DNA of 34,308 nucleotides. It comes from Pseudonocardia sp. 73-21. GTDB taxonomy: Bacteria > Actinomycetota > Actinomycetes > Mycobacteriales > Pseudonocardiaceae. The notes beneath the pieces were generated by a model that made no database searches, had not been told where the DNA came from, and was given only the letters and a program-made list of their open reading frames with translations. The stretch lies in contig NZ_MKVV01000101.1 in the NCBI RefSeq assembly GCF_001899645.1, positions 1 to 34,308 on the forward strand, read 5' to 3'. The position numbers and the translations under genes are program-made. Within the stretch, counting starts at the first letter, position 1. Each line of letters begins with the position of its first letter. Of this stretch, positions 8,028 through 16,915 are shown piece after piece.

Positions 8028-9426
8028 CGAGCACTCGCTGACCTTGGGCGCAGACGGCCCGATCCTGCTGCATGACCACTACCTGATCGAGCAGATGGCG
8101 CAGTTCAACCGGGAGCGCATCCCGGAGCGCCAGCCGCACGCCAAGGGCGGTGGCGCGTTCGGCGAGTTCGAGGTGACCCACGATATCAGCGCCTACACCC
8201 GAGCGGCCTTCCTGCAGCCCGGCGTCAAGACCGAGATGGTGTCGCGCTTCTCCACCGTGGCCGGCGAGCGCGGCAGCCCCGACACCTGGCGCGATCCCCG
8301 GGGCTTCTCGCTGAAGTTCTACACGTCCGAGGGCAACTACGACATGGTCGGCAACAACGTGCCGATCTTCTTCATGCGCGACCCTCTGAAGTTCCAGCAC
8401 TTCATCCGCTCGCAGAAGCGGCGCGCGGCCAACAACCTGCGCGACCACGACATGCAGTGGGACTTCTGGACGCTCTCGCCCGAGTCGGGGCACATGCTGG
8501 CCTGGCTGATGGGCGACCGGGGCATCCCGCGCTCGTGGCGGCACATGAACGGCTACTCGAGCCACACCTACATGTGGGTCAACGCCGGTGGCGAGAAGTT
8601 CTGGGTGAAGTACCACTTCAAGACCGACCAGGGCATCGAGTTCCTCACCCAGGCCGACGCCGACCGCATCGCCGGCGAGGACGCCGACTACCACCAGCGC
8701 GACCTCTACAGCTCGATCGAGCGCGGGGAGTTCCCGAGCTGGACGCTGCACATGCAGATCATGCCGTTCGAGGACGCCAAGACCTACCGGTTCAACCCGT
8801 TCGACCTGACGAAGGTGTGGCCGCACAGCGACTACCCGCTGATCGAGGTCGGCAAGATGACCCTGAACCGCAACCTGACCGACTACCACACAGAGAACGA
8901 GCAGGCCGCGTTCGAGCCGAACAACCTCGTCCCCGGGATCGGTCTGAGCCCGGACAAGATGCTGCTCGGCCGTAGCTTCGCCTACTCCGACGCGCACCGC
9001 GCCCGGCTCGGCGTGAACTACAAGCAGATCCCGGTCAACGCGCCGAAGGTCCCGGTCCACAGTTACAGCAAGGACGGCGTGGGACGGACCGTGAACGTCT
9101 CCGACCCGGTGTATGCGCCCAACTCCTACGGCGGCCCGAAGGCGGATCCGTCGCGCACCGACGACGCTGGTCTCTGGTACGCCGACGGTGACATGGTGCG
9201 CGCCGCGTACACGCTGCGGGCCGAGGACGACGACTGGGGCCAGGCCGGCACGCTGGTCCGCGACGTGCTCGACGACGAGCAGCGTGAGCGGCTCGTCGGC
9301 AACGTGGCCGGCCACCTCTCCGACGGCGTGAGCGAGCCGGTGCTGGCCCGCGCCTTCGAGTACTGGCGCAACATCGACAAGCAGATCGGCGACAAGATCG
9401 AGGCGGCGGTCCGCAGCGGCGCCTGA
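7969..9426 (+). CDS. katA: Heme catalase (small-subunit, clade 3 type)
   Basis: This 485-residue monofunctional catalase converts H2O2 to water and oxygen. Visible signatures are the distal histidine region GAFGEFEVTHDIS and VSRFSTVAGERGS. The distal Asn lies in GNNVPIFFMRDP, and the proximal Tyr heme ligand in RSFAYSDAHRARLG. The length fits small-subunit catalases. The GTG at 7969 is chosen for its GAAGGAG 4-5 bases upstream; the 92-residue extension present in the longer open frame is not catalase-like. It follows ctaD on the same strand after a 300-base gap that holds a zinc-ribbon remnant, and it ends at a clear hairpin terminator. Confidence 0.97.
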   Translation: MTATEPRHTTTDGGAPVASDEHSLTLGADGPILLHDHYLIEQMAQFNRERIPERQPHAKGGGAFGEFEVTHDISAYTRAAFLQPGVKTEMVSRFSTVAGERGSPDTWRDPRGFSLKFYTSEGNYDMVGNNVPIFFMRDPLKFQHFIRSQKRRAANNLRDHDMQWDFWTLSPESGHMLAWLMGDRGIPRSWRHMNGYSSHTYMWVNAGGEKFWVKYHFKTDQGIEFLTQADADRIAGEDADYHQRDLYSSIERGEFPSWTLHMQIMPFEDAKTYRFNPFDLTKVWPHSDYPLIEVGKMTLNRNLTDYHTENEQAAFEPNNLVPGIGLSPDKMLLGRSFAYSDAHRARLGVNYKQIPVNAPKVPVHSYSKDGVGRTVNVSDPVYAPNSYGGPKADPSRTDDAGLWYADGDMVRAAYTLRAEDDDWGQAGTLVRDVLDDEQRERLVGNVAGHLSDGVSEPVLARAFEYWRNIDKQIGDKIEAAVRSGA

Positions 9427-9454
9427 CCCTCATCTCGATCGCTCCGCAGTGTCT

Positions 9455-9491
9455 GATCCGGTCCTGTCCCCTTCGGAGGCGGGACCGGATC
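9455..9491 (+). terminator. Hairpin terminator after katA
   Basis: GATCCGGTCC (9455-9464) pairs perfectly with GGACCGGATC (9482-9491) around a 17-base loop containing CTTCGG. It starts 28 bases after the katA stop and is followed by TTCTCCCC with little U-tract, as is usual for GC-rich actinobacteria. The following 9492-9680 shows several weak overlapping frames on both strands but no gene I can support. Confidence 0.75.
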
Positions 9492-9680
9492 GTTCTCCCC
9501 GATCGTGAGACGGGCGCGAAGGGCATCACCGGGTGGTGGAGCCCGGGCTGCCCGACGAGCTTGCAGTGGCGCTCATCTCGACCCTGCACCGACGGAAGCC
9601 GACGGCCGAACAGGTGGGTGGGCAGGGCGAGGCCGTGGACGAACGGGGGTGTCGGCATCGACGCATCGTCACTCTGATGG

Positions 9681-10085
9681 TCACAGGTTGGCTGCCGCCG
9701 GACGGACGAGGCCGCTTGAGCGGATCTGCATACCTGGCCGGCGCTGGTGCACGGTCAGGTAGGCGACGCCGTCGGTGCCAGCGGTGAAGCTGCGGGTGGA
9801 GCCACGGGGCAGCCACACCAGCTCCCCGGGCACGAGCGTGAGCAGTCCCGTTTCGGTGCCCATCGTTACGCTGCCCGCGACGATCACCAGGAGCACGTCG
9901 AGGTCGGGTTCGGCGTGGTTGTCGATCGTCTGACCGGCGGGCAGGTTCAGCACGTTGGCGTCGAGCTGGCGGCCGCCCTCGGCCAGCCGCCACACCACCC
10001 CAGACGGCTGTGCGGAGTGGTCGGCGAGGAGCGGCTGGAGGTCGTGCAGCACGCTCGGCACGTCACACATCGACTGATCACCCAT
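9681..10085 (-). CDS. Cupin-domain protein
   Basis: This 134-residue single-domain beta-barrel cupin has the first motif around PAGQTIDNHAEPDLDVLLVI and the second around LTLVPGELVWLPRGSTRSF. Metal-binding His and Glu positions are only partly present (NHAEPDLD), so the ligand is uncertain. The ATG at 10085 overlaps the stop of the hemerythrin/DUF2249 gene by 8 bases; an internal ATG at 10070 is an alternative start. The longer upstream frame belongs to the neighbour's DNA. Coupling implies a shared function, perhaps as small-molecule or metal-dependent sensor or anti-sigma-type cupin. No specific activity can be claimed. Confidence 0.8.
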   Translation of the reverse strand: MGDQSMCDVPSVLHDLQPLLADHSAQPSGVVWRLAEGGRQLDANVLNLPAGQTIDNHAEPDLDVLLVIVAGSVTMGTETGLLTLVPGELVWLPRGSTRSFTAGTDGVAYLTVHQRRPGMQIRSSGLVRPAAANL

Positions 10086-10821
10086 CCACGGAGAGTCGCG
10101 CGATGCGGACCTGCCACCGGTCCGGACCCGACTCCAGATAATCCCATCCGAACTGGTCGGGGAAGGTCGCCTGAAACTCGCGGCGCAGCGGTTTCGGATC
10201 ATGGTTGTTGACCAGGACGAAGGACTGCCCGGCGGCGAGCCGCGCGTAGCTCCCGAAGATGCGGGGGTGTCGTCGGCCGTGGGGGATCTCCCGCACGTCG
10301 AGAATCTCCGGGGTCTCGAGGATGCCCCCGTCGAGCAAGAGGGTCACGTCCTCGACCAGCACGGACAGATCGACCCCCGGTAACGCTGCCAGTGCCGGCA
10401 CGAGCACGTCCCGCTCGATCAGCTGGCAGGCGCCCAGCAACGCGGCGAGCGCATGCGCCGCGGCGGTGACCTCGCCGGCGCTGCCGGCGTGGTCCAGCTC
10501 GGCGATCCGCTCGGCGATGAGGCGATGGTGGGCGCGGAGCGTCCGCACCAGCAGCCGCGTCTCCGCGGCTCCGGCGGCCACCGCGTAGAGCGCGCGGTCG
10601 GTGGCCGCCAGGTGTCCGAGCAGCCGATCGGAACAGAACGCCACGAGCCCATTCTGCGCGGTCTCCCGATGGGCCGGCGACAGGTCCAGCTCGGTCGCCA
10701 GGACGACCTTCGCAGCGAGGTCGGCGAGCACCTCGGCATTGAGATACCTCAGAACCGCCTGGGCCCGCTGCGTCGGGTCCGTGCAGGTGCCCTGAATGTG
10801 GATCTCGGACGTCGACGTCAC
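10078..10821 (-). CDS. Hemerythrin-like / DUF2249 two-domain protein
   Basis: This 247-residue protein has an N-terminal alpha-helical region (about 15-150) with LRAHHRLIAERIAELDHAG, resembling hemerythrin HHE cation-binding domains. A C-terminal DUF2249 domain (about 170-245) begins ILDVREIPHGRRHPRIF and contains SFVLVNNHDPKPLRREF and WDYLESGPDRWQVRI. DUF2249 proteins are often found beside hemerythrin, NO- and denitrification-related genes. The GTG at 10821 follows AGGAGGG 6 bases upstream and is preferred over the ATG at 10878. The gene is divergent from fdxA and regulator C across a strong palindrome. A role in O2, NO or iron handling is inferred. The HHE ligand set is incomplete to my eye, so metal binding is not certain. 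Confidence 0.82.
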   Translation of the reverse strand: MTSTSEIHIQGTCTDPTQRAQAVLRYLNAEVLADLAAKVVLATELDLSPAHRETAQNGLVAFCSDRLLGHLAATDRALYAVAAGAAETRLLVRTLRAHHRLIAERIAELDHAGSAGEVTAAAHALAALLGACQLIERDVLVPALAALPGVDLSVLVEDVTLLLDGGILETPEILDVREIPHGRRHPRIFGSYARLAAGQSFVLVNNHDPKPLRREFQATFPDQFGWDYLESGPDRWQVRIARLSVDG

Positions 10822-10880
10822 GATCTTCCCTCCTGTCCCGCCACGACACGCCGCGCGGCCTCGCTTGCAGTCGACCATTC

Positions 10881-10916
10881 AAACACTATTTGCACCAGTG
10901 TTTTTAGTGTTAACTA
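10881..10916. promoter_or_regulatory. Operator palindromes between DUF2249 gene and fdxA
   Basis: AAACACT (10881-10887) and AGTGTTT (10897-10903) form a perfect 7-base inverted repeat around 9 bases. A second repeat, TAGT-GTTA-ACTA, lies at 10905-10916. Both sit in the only AT-rich part of the divergent gap. For leftward transcription TTAACA and AATAGT are 17 bases apart and flank the main palindrome, so a bound regulator would block that promoter. The ACACT/AGTGT arms resemble the mycobacterial SufR site as I recall it. Regulator C is the natural candidate to bind. Confidence 0.6.
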
Positions 10917-10944
10917 GCTCGCACAGGCATGGAGGAGGATCTGA

Positions 10945-11299
<355 letters not shown>

Positions 11300-11307
<8 letters not shown>

Positions 11308-11968
11308 ACGCCGCGAACGGGTGCTCGGCGCCGTACGCCGTGCCACCGATGGAGTGGCAGGCGTGCCCGAGGTCGCCGAGCATCTCGGCGTCCATCCCAA
11401 CACCGCCCGGTTCCACCTCGAAGCCCTGGTCAGCGACGGTGTGCTCGAGCGCGTCCCCGGGGTACCCACAGGTCGCGGCCGCCCGCGGGTCGGCTATCGC
11501 GCCCGTCCCGGATCGGCGCGCGGCGAGGTCCGCCGCTACCGGCTGCTCGCCGAGATCCTGCTCGGCCAGCTGAGCGCGACGAGCGACGACCCCCCCGCGA
11601 CCGCGACCGCCGTGGGTCGAAGCTGGGGTGCGCACCTGGTCCCCCGCCGAACCCCGTCACCCGACATGATCACCCGCGACGAGGCCACGACCCGACTGAT
11701 CACGATGCTCGACGAGCTGGACTTCGCGCCCGAACCCGTCAGTGAAGGGCCCACTCCTCCCGACCGGGTCCGGCTGCGGCACTGCCCGTTCCTGGAGCTT
11801 GCCGAACCTCACCGCGACCTGGTGTGCCCGCTCCACCTGGGTCTCATGCAGGGCGCCTTGAACGCGCTGCAGGCGCCAGTCACCGTCGCCAGCCTGAAGC
11901 CCTTTGCCGAGCCGAGCGCCTGCGTCGCCCACCTCACCCCGGCCAGGCGACGAAGGAGAACACCATGA
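11300..11968 (+). CDS. SufR-like (COG2345-type) HTH regulator C
   Basis: This 222-residue third paralog has a winged helix at about 5-70 with GVHPNTARFHLEALVSDGVL, then GRGRPRVGYRA. The C-terminal sensor has HCPFLELAEPHRDLVCPLHL (C-x13-C) and a last Cys in EPSACVAHLTP, matching regulator B. The ATG at 11300 is preferred because AGGTGA lies 5 bases upstream; a GTG at 11291 is also in frame. The start lies inside the fdxA 3' end, so the two are translated together. The stop overlaps the ATG of a decayed cupin. Cotranscription with a ferredoxin, and the palindrome upstream of fdxA, suggest Fe-S-dependent autoregulation. Confidence 0.88.
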
Positions 11969-12160
11969 ACATCATCGACATCCCCTCATCCTCAGCTCGG
12001 CGTGGCCCGGTGGCCGGCGGCCGACGGTCCGCCCCCTGCTCGGACCGGAGAGCGGTGCACCGGTCGCCGTGCTGCACGTGGCTGTGCCCGCTGGTGGCGG
12101 GATACCCGATCACGACCACGGGCCATCCGGCGCCGTGCTCATTCCGGTGTCGCGCGCCCT
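11965..12160 (+). pseudogene. Truncated, frameshifted cupin remnant
   Basis: An ATG overlapping the regulator C stop begins MNIIDIPSS and then loses the reading frame near 11990-12000. In the shifted frame a cupin-like stretch follows: GPESGAPVAVLHVAVPAGG, then PDHDHGPSGAVLIPVS with the metal-type HDH motif. The similarity ends at about 12155, where the 3' end of a MarR gene on the other strand begins. So both a frameshift and a 3' truncation are present. The original gene would have been the third member of the fdxA-regulator operon, matching the cupin that is coupled on the opposite side of the divergent gap. Confidence 0.55.
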
Positions 12161-12606
12161 TTTTCCGGCGGTTCGCTCCAGCTCGGGAGGGTGAGCACCG
12201 TCTGCATCCGCAGGAGCTGTGCACGGTGCAGCGAGCTGAGGCGCCCCAGGACCCGCTGCCCCGCCGAGGTCAGGTGCACCCGCACCACCCGGCCGTCGTC
12301 CGGGTCGGCGGCACGCTCGACCAGGCCCTGGCTCTGGGCCCGGTTGACCAACTCGCCCACGCTGTGATGGCGCAACTGCAGCCGCTCGGCCAGCTCCCGC
12401 ACCGTCGCCCAATCCCGACCAGGGAAGCCTTTGAGCGCCAACATCAGCTGGTACTGCTGGGGCGTCAACCCGTCCGCGCGGACGATCTCCTCGCTCAGGC
12501 GCAAGTAGTGGCGGATGCCGAAACGAAACTGGGCCAACGCCTCGAAATCCTGTTTCGTCAGCGGTTCCGATCCCGGGCCGTCGGCCTCCCTCGCCACGAG
12601 ACCCAT
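12139..12606 (-). CDS. MarR-family regulator 1
   Basis: This 155-residue MarR-type winged-helix protein has helix-turn-helix around ATVRELAERLQLRHHSVGEL and wing residues DPDDGRVVRVHLTSAG. It is a close paralog of the MarR gene at 19064, with shared blocks LTKQDFEALA, FRFGIR and LTPQQYQL. The ATG at 12606 is chosen because the paralog starts at the same aligned position after an identical GTGGTGTC; a GTG at 12636 would add 10 residues. A 15-bp palindrome lies 43-57 bases upstream. It is divergent from a NAD-binding protein gene. MarR proteins usually repress their own and divergent promoters until a phenolic ligand or oxidant binds. No Cys-based switch is visible. Confidence 0.92.
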   Translation of the reverse strand: MGLVAREADGPGSEPLTKQDFEALAQFRFGIRHYLRLSEEIVRADGLTPQQYQLMLALKGFPGRDWATVRELAERLQLRHHSVGELVNRAQSQGLVERAADPDDGRVVRVHLTSAGQRVLGRLSSLHRAQLLRMQTVLTLPSWSEPPEKGRATPE

Positions 12607-12648
12607 GACACCACGCCGTGTGCACCGCTCGATCACCGGATCAGTATA

Positions 12649-12663
12649 TATCGCGTTACGATA
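12649..12663. promoter_or_regulatory. MarR operator palindrome, copy 1
   Basis: TATCGCGTTACGATA has TATCG and CGATA arms around 5 bases. It lies in the gap between MarR 1 (minus) and the NAD-binding protein gene (plus). The same 15-bp layout recurs at 19567-19581 before the paralogous MarR gene at a near-identical distance, which is strong evidence for a shared operator. Which of the two proteins binds is not shown. Confidence 0.75.
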
Positions 12664-12717
12664 GTCCTGCGCGAAGGTCGGCTACTCAGCCTCCTCGCGT
12701 CGACCGGGAGGTGTCCG

Positions 12718-13683
12718 GTGTCCATCGATCGCGACCACGCTGCACGCGCGGCCTCGTTGACCCCAGCGCAGGGACCTGCGCCGCGTCGCGGACAGCCGGC
12801 TCAGAATCAACACCCGCCGCGGTGCGCCCCGCGCCCCTGCGCGGTGGTGGTGCTCGACGCCGGCAGCGATACGGACGGGAGCCGGTCCTCCCGGGTGGCT
12901 TCCGTCGAACCCGTCCTGTCCCGGTGGGAGGCGCTGATCCACGATCGGACCGGGCCCGCCGCCCGGCCGGTGTGCGTGGTCGCCCACGACGCGATGAGAC
13001 TCAGCGCCGGGTTGCGTGGTCTCCCAGCCGAGATCGGACGGTTCCTCGTGATCCGCCCGAACCGGGCGCACTGTGCGGCAGGCGAGGACAGCGGCCTCCC
13101 CGTGGTCACCGTCGCGGCGATGGCGGCCGTCGCCGTGACCGCGGCACTGCTGGGAACGCTGCGTCGTCGTGGCATGCAACCGCGACAAACCCGGGTCCTG
13201 ATCGCGGGCTCGGCGACCATGCCGGTGCTGTGTCCGCTGCTCGCGGCGGCCGGTGTCGGCGAGCTGACCAGCTGGGATCGCCGCGATGCCGGCCGGTTCC
13301 CGCTGCGCAGTATCACCCGCGACGTCGAGGTGGTTATCGACCTGCTGGGCTGTGGTCGGGACCTCACCGATGCCGCACGTGGCCGATCCGGCCTGATCAT
13401 CATCACCCCGGACACCACCAGCTGGGCACTGCTGGCGCTCCCCGGAATGCTCCACGCCCTCGCGACCGCACATGATCCAAGGCTCGACGTCGCGCTGTAC
13501 TACGCCTGCGCGCTTGCCCTGGTCAAGGCCAGTCCGCCCGGTCGGGTCCTACCCGATCCGACCGACCCTGAGCTCGGTCCAGCAATCGAGCAGGCCGCCA
13601 CGCACGCCCTGCGCGGCGGCGCTCGGTCCCGACGCGAGCAGACGCAGGCTCCACCAACGACTGGATGGAACCGGCCGAGATGA
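12718..13683 (+). CDS. Malic-enzyme-like NAD(P)-binding protein, function unknown
   Basis: This 321-residue protein starts at GTG 12718, with GGGAGG 6 bases upstream; the open frame further upstream crosses the MarR gene and is ignored. The centre shows a Rossmann-type nucleotide fold, with RVLIAGSATMPVLCPLLAAA followed by GVGELTSWDRRD. Before it, LPVVTVAAMAAVAVTAALL resembles the helix preceding the NAD-binding domain of malic enzyme-like proteins. The catalytic residues of true malic enzyme are not recognisable, so it may be a degenerate or regulatory relative. It is divergent from MarR 1 across a palindrome, so probably repressed by it. The C-terminal 35 residues are low complexity. Confidence 0.65.
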   Translation: MSIDRDHAARAASLTPAQGPAPRRGQPAQNQHPPRCAPRPCAVVVLDAGSDTDGSRSSRVASVEPVLSRWEALIHDRTGPAARPVCVVAHDAMRLSAGLRGLPAEIGRFLVIRPNRAHCAAGEDSGLPVVTVAAMAAVAVTAALLGTLRRRGMQPRQTRVLIAGSATMPVLCPLLAAAGVGELTSWDRRDAGRFPLRSITRDVEVVIDLLGCGRDLTDAARGRSGLIIITPDTTSWALLALPGMLHALATAHDPRLDVALYYACALALVKASPPGRVLPDPTDPELGPAIEQAATHALRGGARSRREQTQAPPTTGWNRPR

Positions 13684-13803
13684 AGGGCCCCGATGGCCGA
13701 GCCATTCCGCGGCTGATTGCGCAACGAGCTGCTCGAGTCCCTGAAGCTCGCCTCGGCTGTACATCAACGTCCGTATCCCATCGGGCCTGAGGAGGTCTGT
13801 TCG

Positions 13804-14127
13804 ATGATCCAGCCCGCACGGGCGCGGTCCGGCGACGTCGCCCGGTTGCACTGCGAGGTGACCTACTGGTGCCTCAACGGCCATCACACGACGCGGTCCT
13901 GGTCCGGCGCCGCCGAGGTCCCCACCACATGGGAGTGCCGGCACTGCGGCCTCCCGGCCGGGCGGGACCGGACCCACCCACCCCAACCCGTCCGAACACG
14001 GCCCTTCAAGAGCCCGCTCGCCCACCTCATGGAAAGACGCACCGAAGCCGAGTGCGACGCGCTGCTGGACGGGGCGCTGGCGAACCTGCGCGCGCGCCGC
14101 CACCGCAGAGGTCGGCAGCGATCATGA
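13804..14127 (+). CDS. RbpA-like RNA polymerase-binding protein (paralog)
   Basis: RbpA binds actinobacterial RNA polymerase and the principal sigma factor and stabilises open complexes. This 107-residue protein keeps the core zinc-ribbon layout (Cys23, His27 or His28, Cys45, Cys48 in TYWCLNGHH and TWECRHCGL). It also keeps the C-terminal sigma-interaction helix (PLAHLMERRTEAECDALLDG, then LRARR). The N-terminal tail differs from housekeeping RbpA, which suggests a second, RbpB-like copy. The ATG at 13804 has GGAGG 8 bases upstream; a longer in-frame start at 13717 lacks support. It lies between the NAD-binding protein and the WENEG/cupin group. GreA-like and DksA-like genes follow within 5 kb, so an alternative set of polymerase factors is likely. 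Confidence 0.9.
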   Translation: MIQPARARSGDVARLHCEVTYWCLNGHHTTRSWSGAAEVPTTWECRHCGLPAGRDRTHPPQPVRTRPFKSPLAHLMERRTEAECDALLDGALANLRARRHRRGRQRS

Positions 14128-14196
14128 CCGCGGCCGAGCAGGGCGAGCGCCCCGACCCCGGCCCAGACCCTGTCCCAGACGCCGGCCGAGCCACCG

Positions 14197-14319
14197 ATGC
14201 CCGTCCCGCCGAACCGGGATCCGGCCGTGGCCATGTGGGAGAACGAAGGCGGCCATCTCCGGGGAACAGTTCTCCCCCGGCCTCGACACGCCCCCCATCA
14301 CGGGGTGGCACCTCGATGA
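14197..14319 (+). CDS. Short WENEG-motif ORF 1, 40 residues
   Basis: The frame from ATG 14197 gives a 40-residue peptide whose centre reads DPAVAMWENEGGHLRG. The same core occurs in two other short ORFs here (14814 and 16627 minus). This recurrence is the main reason to believe it is translated. It lies in the same reading frame as the rbpA-like gene, 23 codons after that gene's stop, so it could also have been a detached C-terminal extension. No ribosome-binding site is obvious and a longer competing frame (14124-14432) overlaps it. The family is not recognised. Confidence 0.45.
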   Translation: MPVPPNRDPAVAMWENEGGHLRGTVLPRPRHAPHHGVAPR

Positions 14320-14460
14320 GCCACCGAGTGCGCAACCTGGCTTTCGATTCCCATCCGCCCTCGGGCCCGCGAGGGCGCCGCCCGCCCGGGACGCGACCAG
14401 CAGCACCCCGACAGCTCGGAGGCAGCCGATGACCGCACACAACCTCGGAAAGGTGCACTG

Positions 14461-14817
14461 ATGGAGAAGTCCTCGCTCACCGCTCTCGCCCGTGAGCAGC
14501 TGAAGATCGCACGTCAGGAATCCAGCGGCCGCAGCGCGCACACTGTGTTCGGCGGCCATGAACATGTGCTCCGCCAGACCGTCATCGCGCTGGCCGCGGG
14601 TCACGGGCTCGATGAGCACGACAGCCCGGGCGAGGCCACCGTGCACGTGCTGCATGGACGGGTCCGTCTTAACGCCGGTGACCAGGGGTGGGAGGGTTCC
14701 CCGGGGGATCTCCTCGTCGTGCCCGAGGCCCGGCACAGTCTCGACGCGCTCGAAGACTCGGCCGTTCTGCTCACCGTCGGCCGGTCACCTGTGACACGAC
14801 CGAGCCCCACGCCATGA
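14461..14817 (+). CDS. Cupin-domain protein
   Basis: This 118-residue cupin has the first motif GLDEHDSPGEATVHVLHGRV, with His, Glu and His positions suited to metal binding. The second motif is around GSPGDLLVVPEARHSLDAL. The ATG at 14461 directly follows a 10-codon ORF (14428-14460), which ends TGATG and may couple translation. The next small ORF overlaps its stop (ATGA). It resembles small actinobacterial stress-type cupins; the substrate is unknown. The first half (ALAREQLKIARQESSGRSAH) matches the typical N-terminus of this subfamily. Confidence 0.85.
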   Translation: MEKSSLTALAREQLKIARQESSGRSAHTVFGGHEHVLRQTVIALAAGHGLDEHDSPGEATVHVLHGRVRLNAGDQGWEGSPGDLLVVPEARHSLDALEDSAVLLTVGRSPVTRPSPTP

Positions 14818-14984
14818 CGAACGGGGACTCCGGACACAACGACGCCCCGTTGACCAGGGATGATTCGTGGTTGCCCCCGTCGGTCTCGGCGCCCCCGGCG
14901 GAACTGGCCTGGGAGAACGAGGGCGGCAACCTCTCGGCGGGACCGCGCGATTTCAACCGCGGGACGCACCGGAGCACATCGTGA
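14814..14984 (+). CDS. Short WENEG-motif ORF 2, 56 residues
   Basis: The ATG at 14814 overlaps the cupin stop (ATGA). The 56-residue product is polar at the N-terminus and ends with PPAELAWENEGGNLSAGPRD and a short tail. The A-E-L-x-W-E-N-E-G block is shared with the ORF at 16627 (minus), and WENEGGxL with the ORF at 14197. No membrane segment, cysteine or known domain is seen. Coupling to a cupin and proximity to nuoF suggest a small accessory or regulatory peptide; the function is unknown. Confidence 0.55.
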   Translation: MTNGDSGHNDAPLTRDDSWLPPSVSAPPAELAWENEGGNLSAGPRDFNRGTHRSTS

Positions 14985-15063
14985 TCATCGGAAGGGCGCG
15001 CCCGCGCCGTCCCACCCGGAGATCGCAGCCGCTCGTCGTGTCTGATCGTCCGGACAACGGTCG

Positions 15064-16315
<1,252 letters not shown>

Positions 16316-16338
<23 letters not shown>

Positions 16339-16627
16339 GGTCGTGCCCGCGCGATCGACGGGCCCAGGCCGGGTCCGATCGATGGGCACACGCGATCGCG
16401 GCAGCACAGCGATGCCGACATCCCGTGATCCGAGCACCGAACGGGTTCTCGGTCATGCCGCGGGGCCGGAGCCGGATGCCGTCGAGCGGGGCCGCCGCGT
16501 CGTAGAGGCGGCCGATCCGCACCTGCGTCGGGTGTGACGGTGGTGGTGGCGAGTTCAGCGCGGACGCGAGGCGACTGCCTTCGTTCTCCCAGACCAGCTC
16601 GGCGGCTACCACCTCATCGCCCACCAC
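16316..16627 (-). CDS. WENEG-motif ORF 3, 103 residues
   Basis: A GTG start at 16627 with GAGGTG upstream opens a frame whose N-terminus reads GDEVVAAELVWENEGSRLAS, sharing the AEL-x-WENEG core with ORF 2. A Pro/Ser linker and a moderately protein-like stretch (TQVRIGRLYDAAAPLDGIRL) follow. The last 35 residues are Arg/Cys-rich and overlap the nuoF 3' end, so the true product may be shorter in evolutionary terms. It is the only member of the trio on the minus strand. Function unknown. Confidence 0.45.
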
Positions 16628-16741
16628 GACACACCTCGCTCCGCTGGCTGCGGCGGCCCCGTGAGATCGGCCCGAAGCGACCGACCGGGGCTCGGGCGGA
16701 TCATCGATTTCGTGGTGTGCGCGGCGGCGATGTCGACGACG

Positions 16742-16915
16742 TCACGACCCCTGCCGATCCTCGTCCTGATGACACCACGGCACCGCGGTCACGAAGGCCA
16801 GCGCCGCGAACAACAACGAGGCCGACCTGGTCAGGCCGTAGACCCACCGGACCGAGTACCTCGAATCGTGCGGCCCGACCACGCGCCTCCTCACCCGGCT
16901 CCACGACCGGATCAC
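16742..16915 (-). CDS. Possible 57-residue single-span membrane protein
   Basis: A GTG at 16915 opens a short frame with a basic N-terminus (RSWSRVRRRVVG). A convincing hydrophobic helix follows (SASLLFAALAFVTAVPW), then an acidic tail ending at 16742. The pattern of basic start, one helix and acidic end is protein-like, but there is no clear ribosome-binding site and no family is recognised. It may be the remnant of a larger membrane gene. Confidence 0.25.
   Translation of the reverse strand: MIRSWSRVRRRVVGPHDSRYSVRWVYGLTRSASLLFAALAFVTAVPWCHQDEDRQGS

Noticed and set aside
7891..9315. 474-codon frame antisense to katA
   Set aside because: Shadow of the catalase gene with no recognisable domain.
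9526..9787. Short frames on both strands between the katA terminator and the cupin gene
   Set aside because: Several competing frames, none with a good ribosome-binding site or recognisable motif.
13683..13701. AAGGGCCCCGATGGCC upstream of the rbpA-like gene as a third DevR-like box
   Set aside because: The spacer between GGGCC and GGCC is 5 bases, not 4, and the symmetry is poor. It is too weak to call.
14124..14432. 102-codon frame starting at the rbpA-like stop (ATGA)
   Set aside because: Low-complexity Pro/Arg sequence; the overlapping frame holding the recurring WENEG core is preferred.
14316..14432. 38-codon ORF (start overlapping the WENEG ORF 1 stop) before the cupin
   Set aside because: The coupling geometry is suggestive but the product is Pro/Arg-rich and unsupported by any motif.
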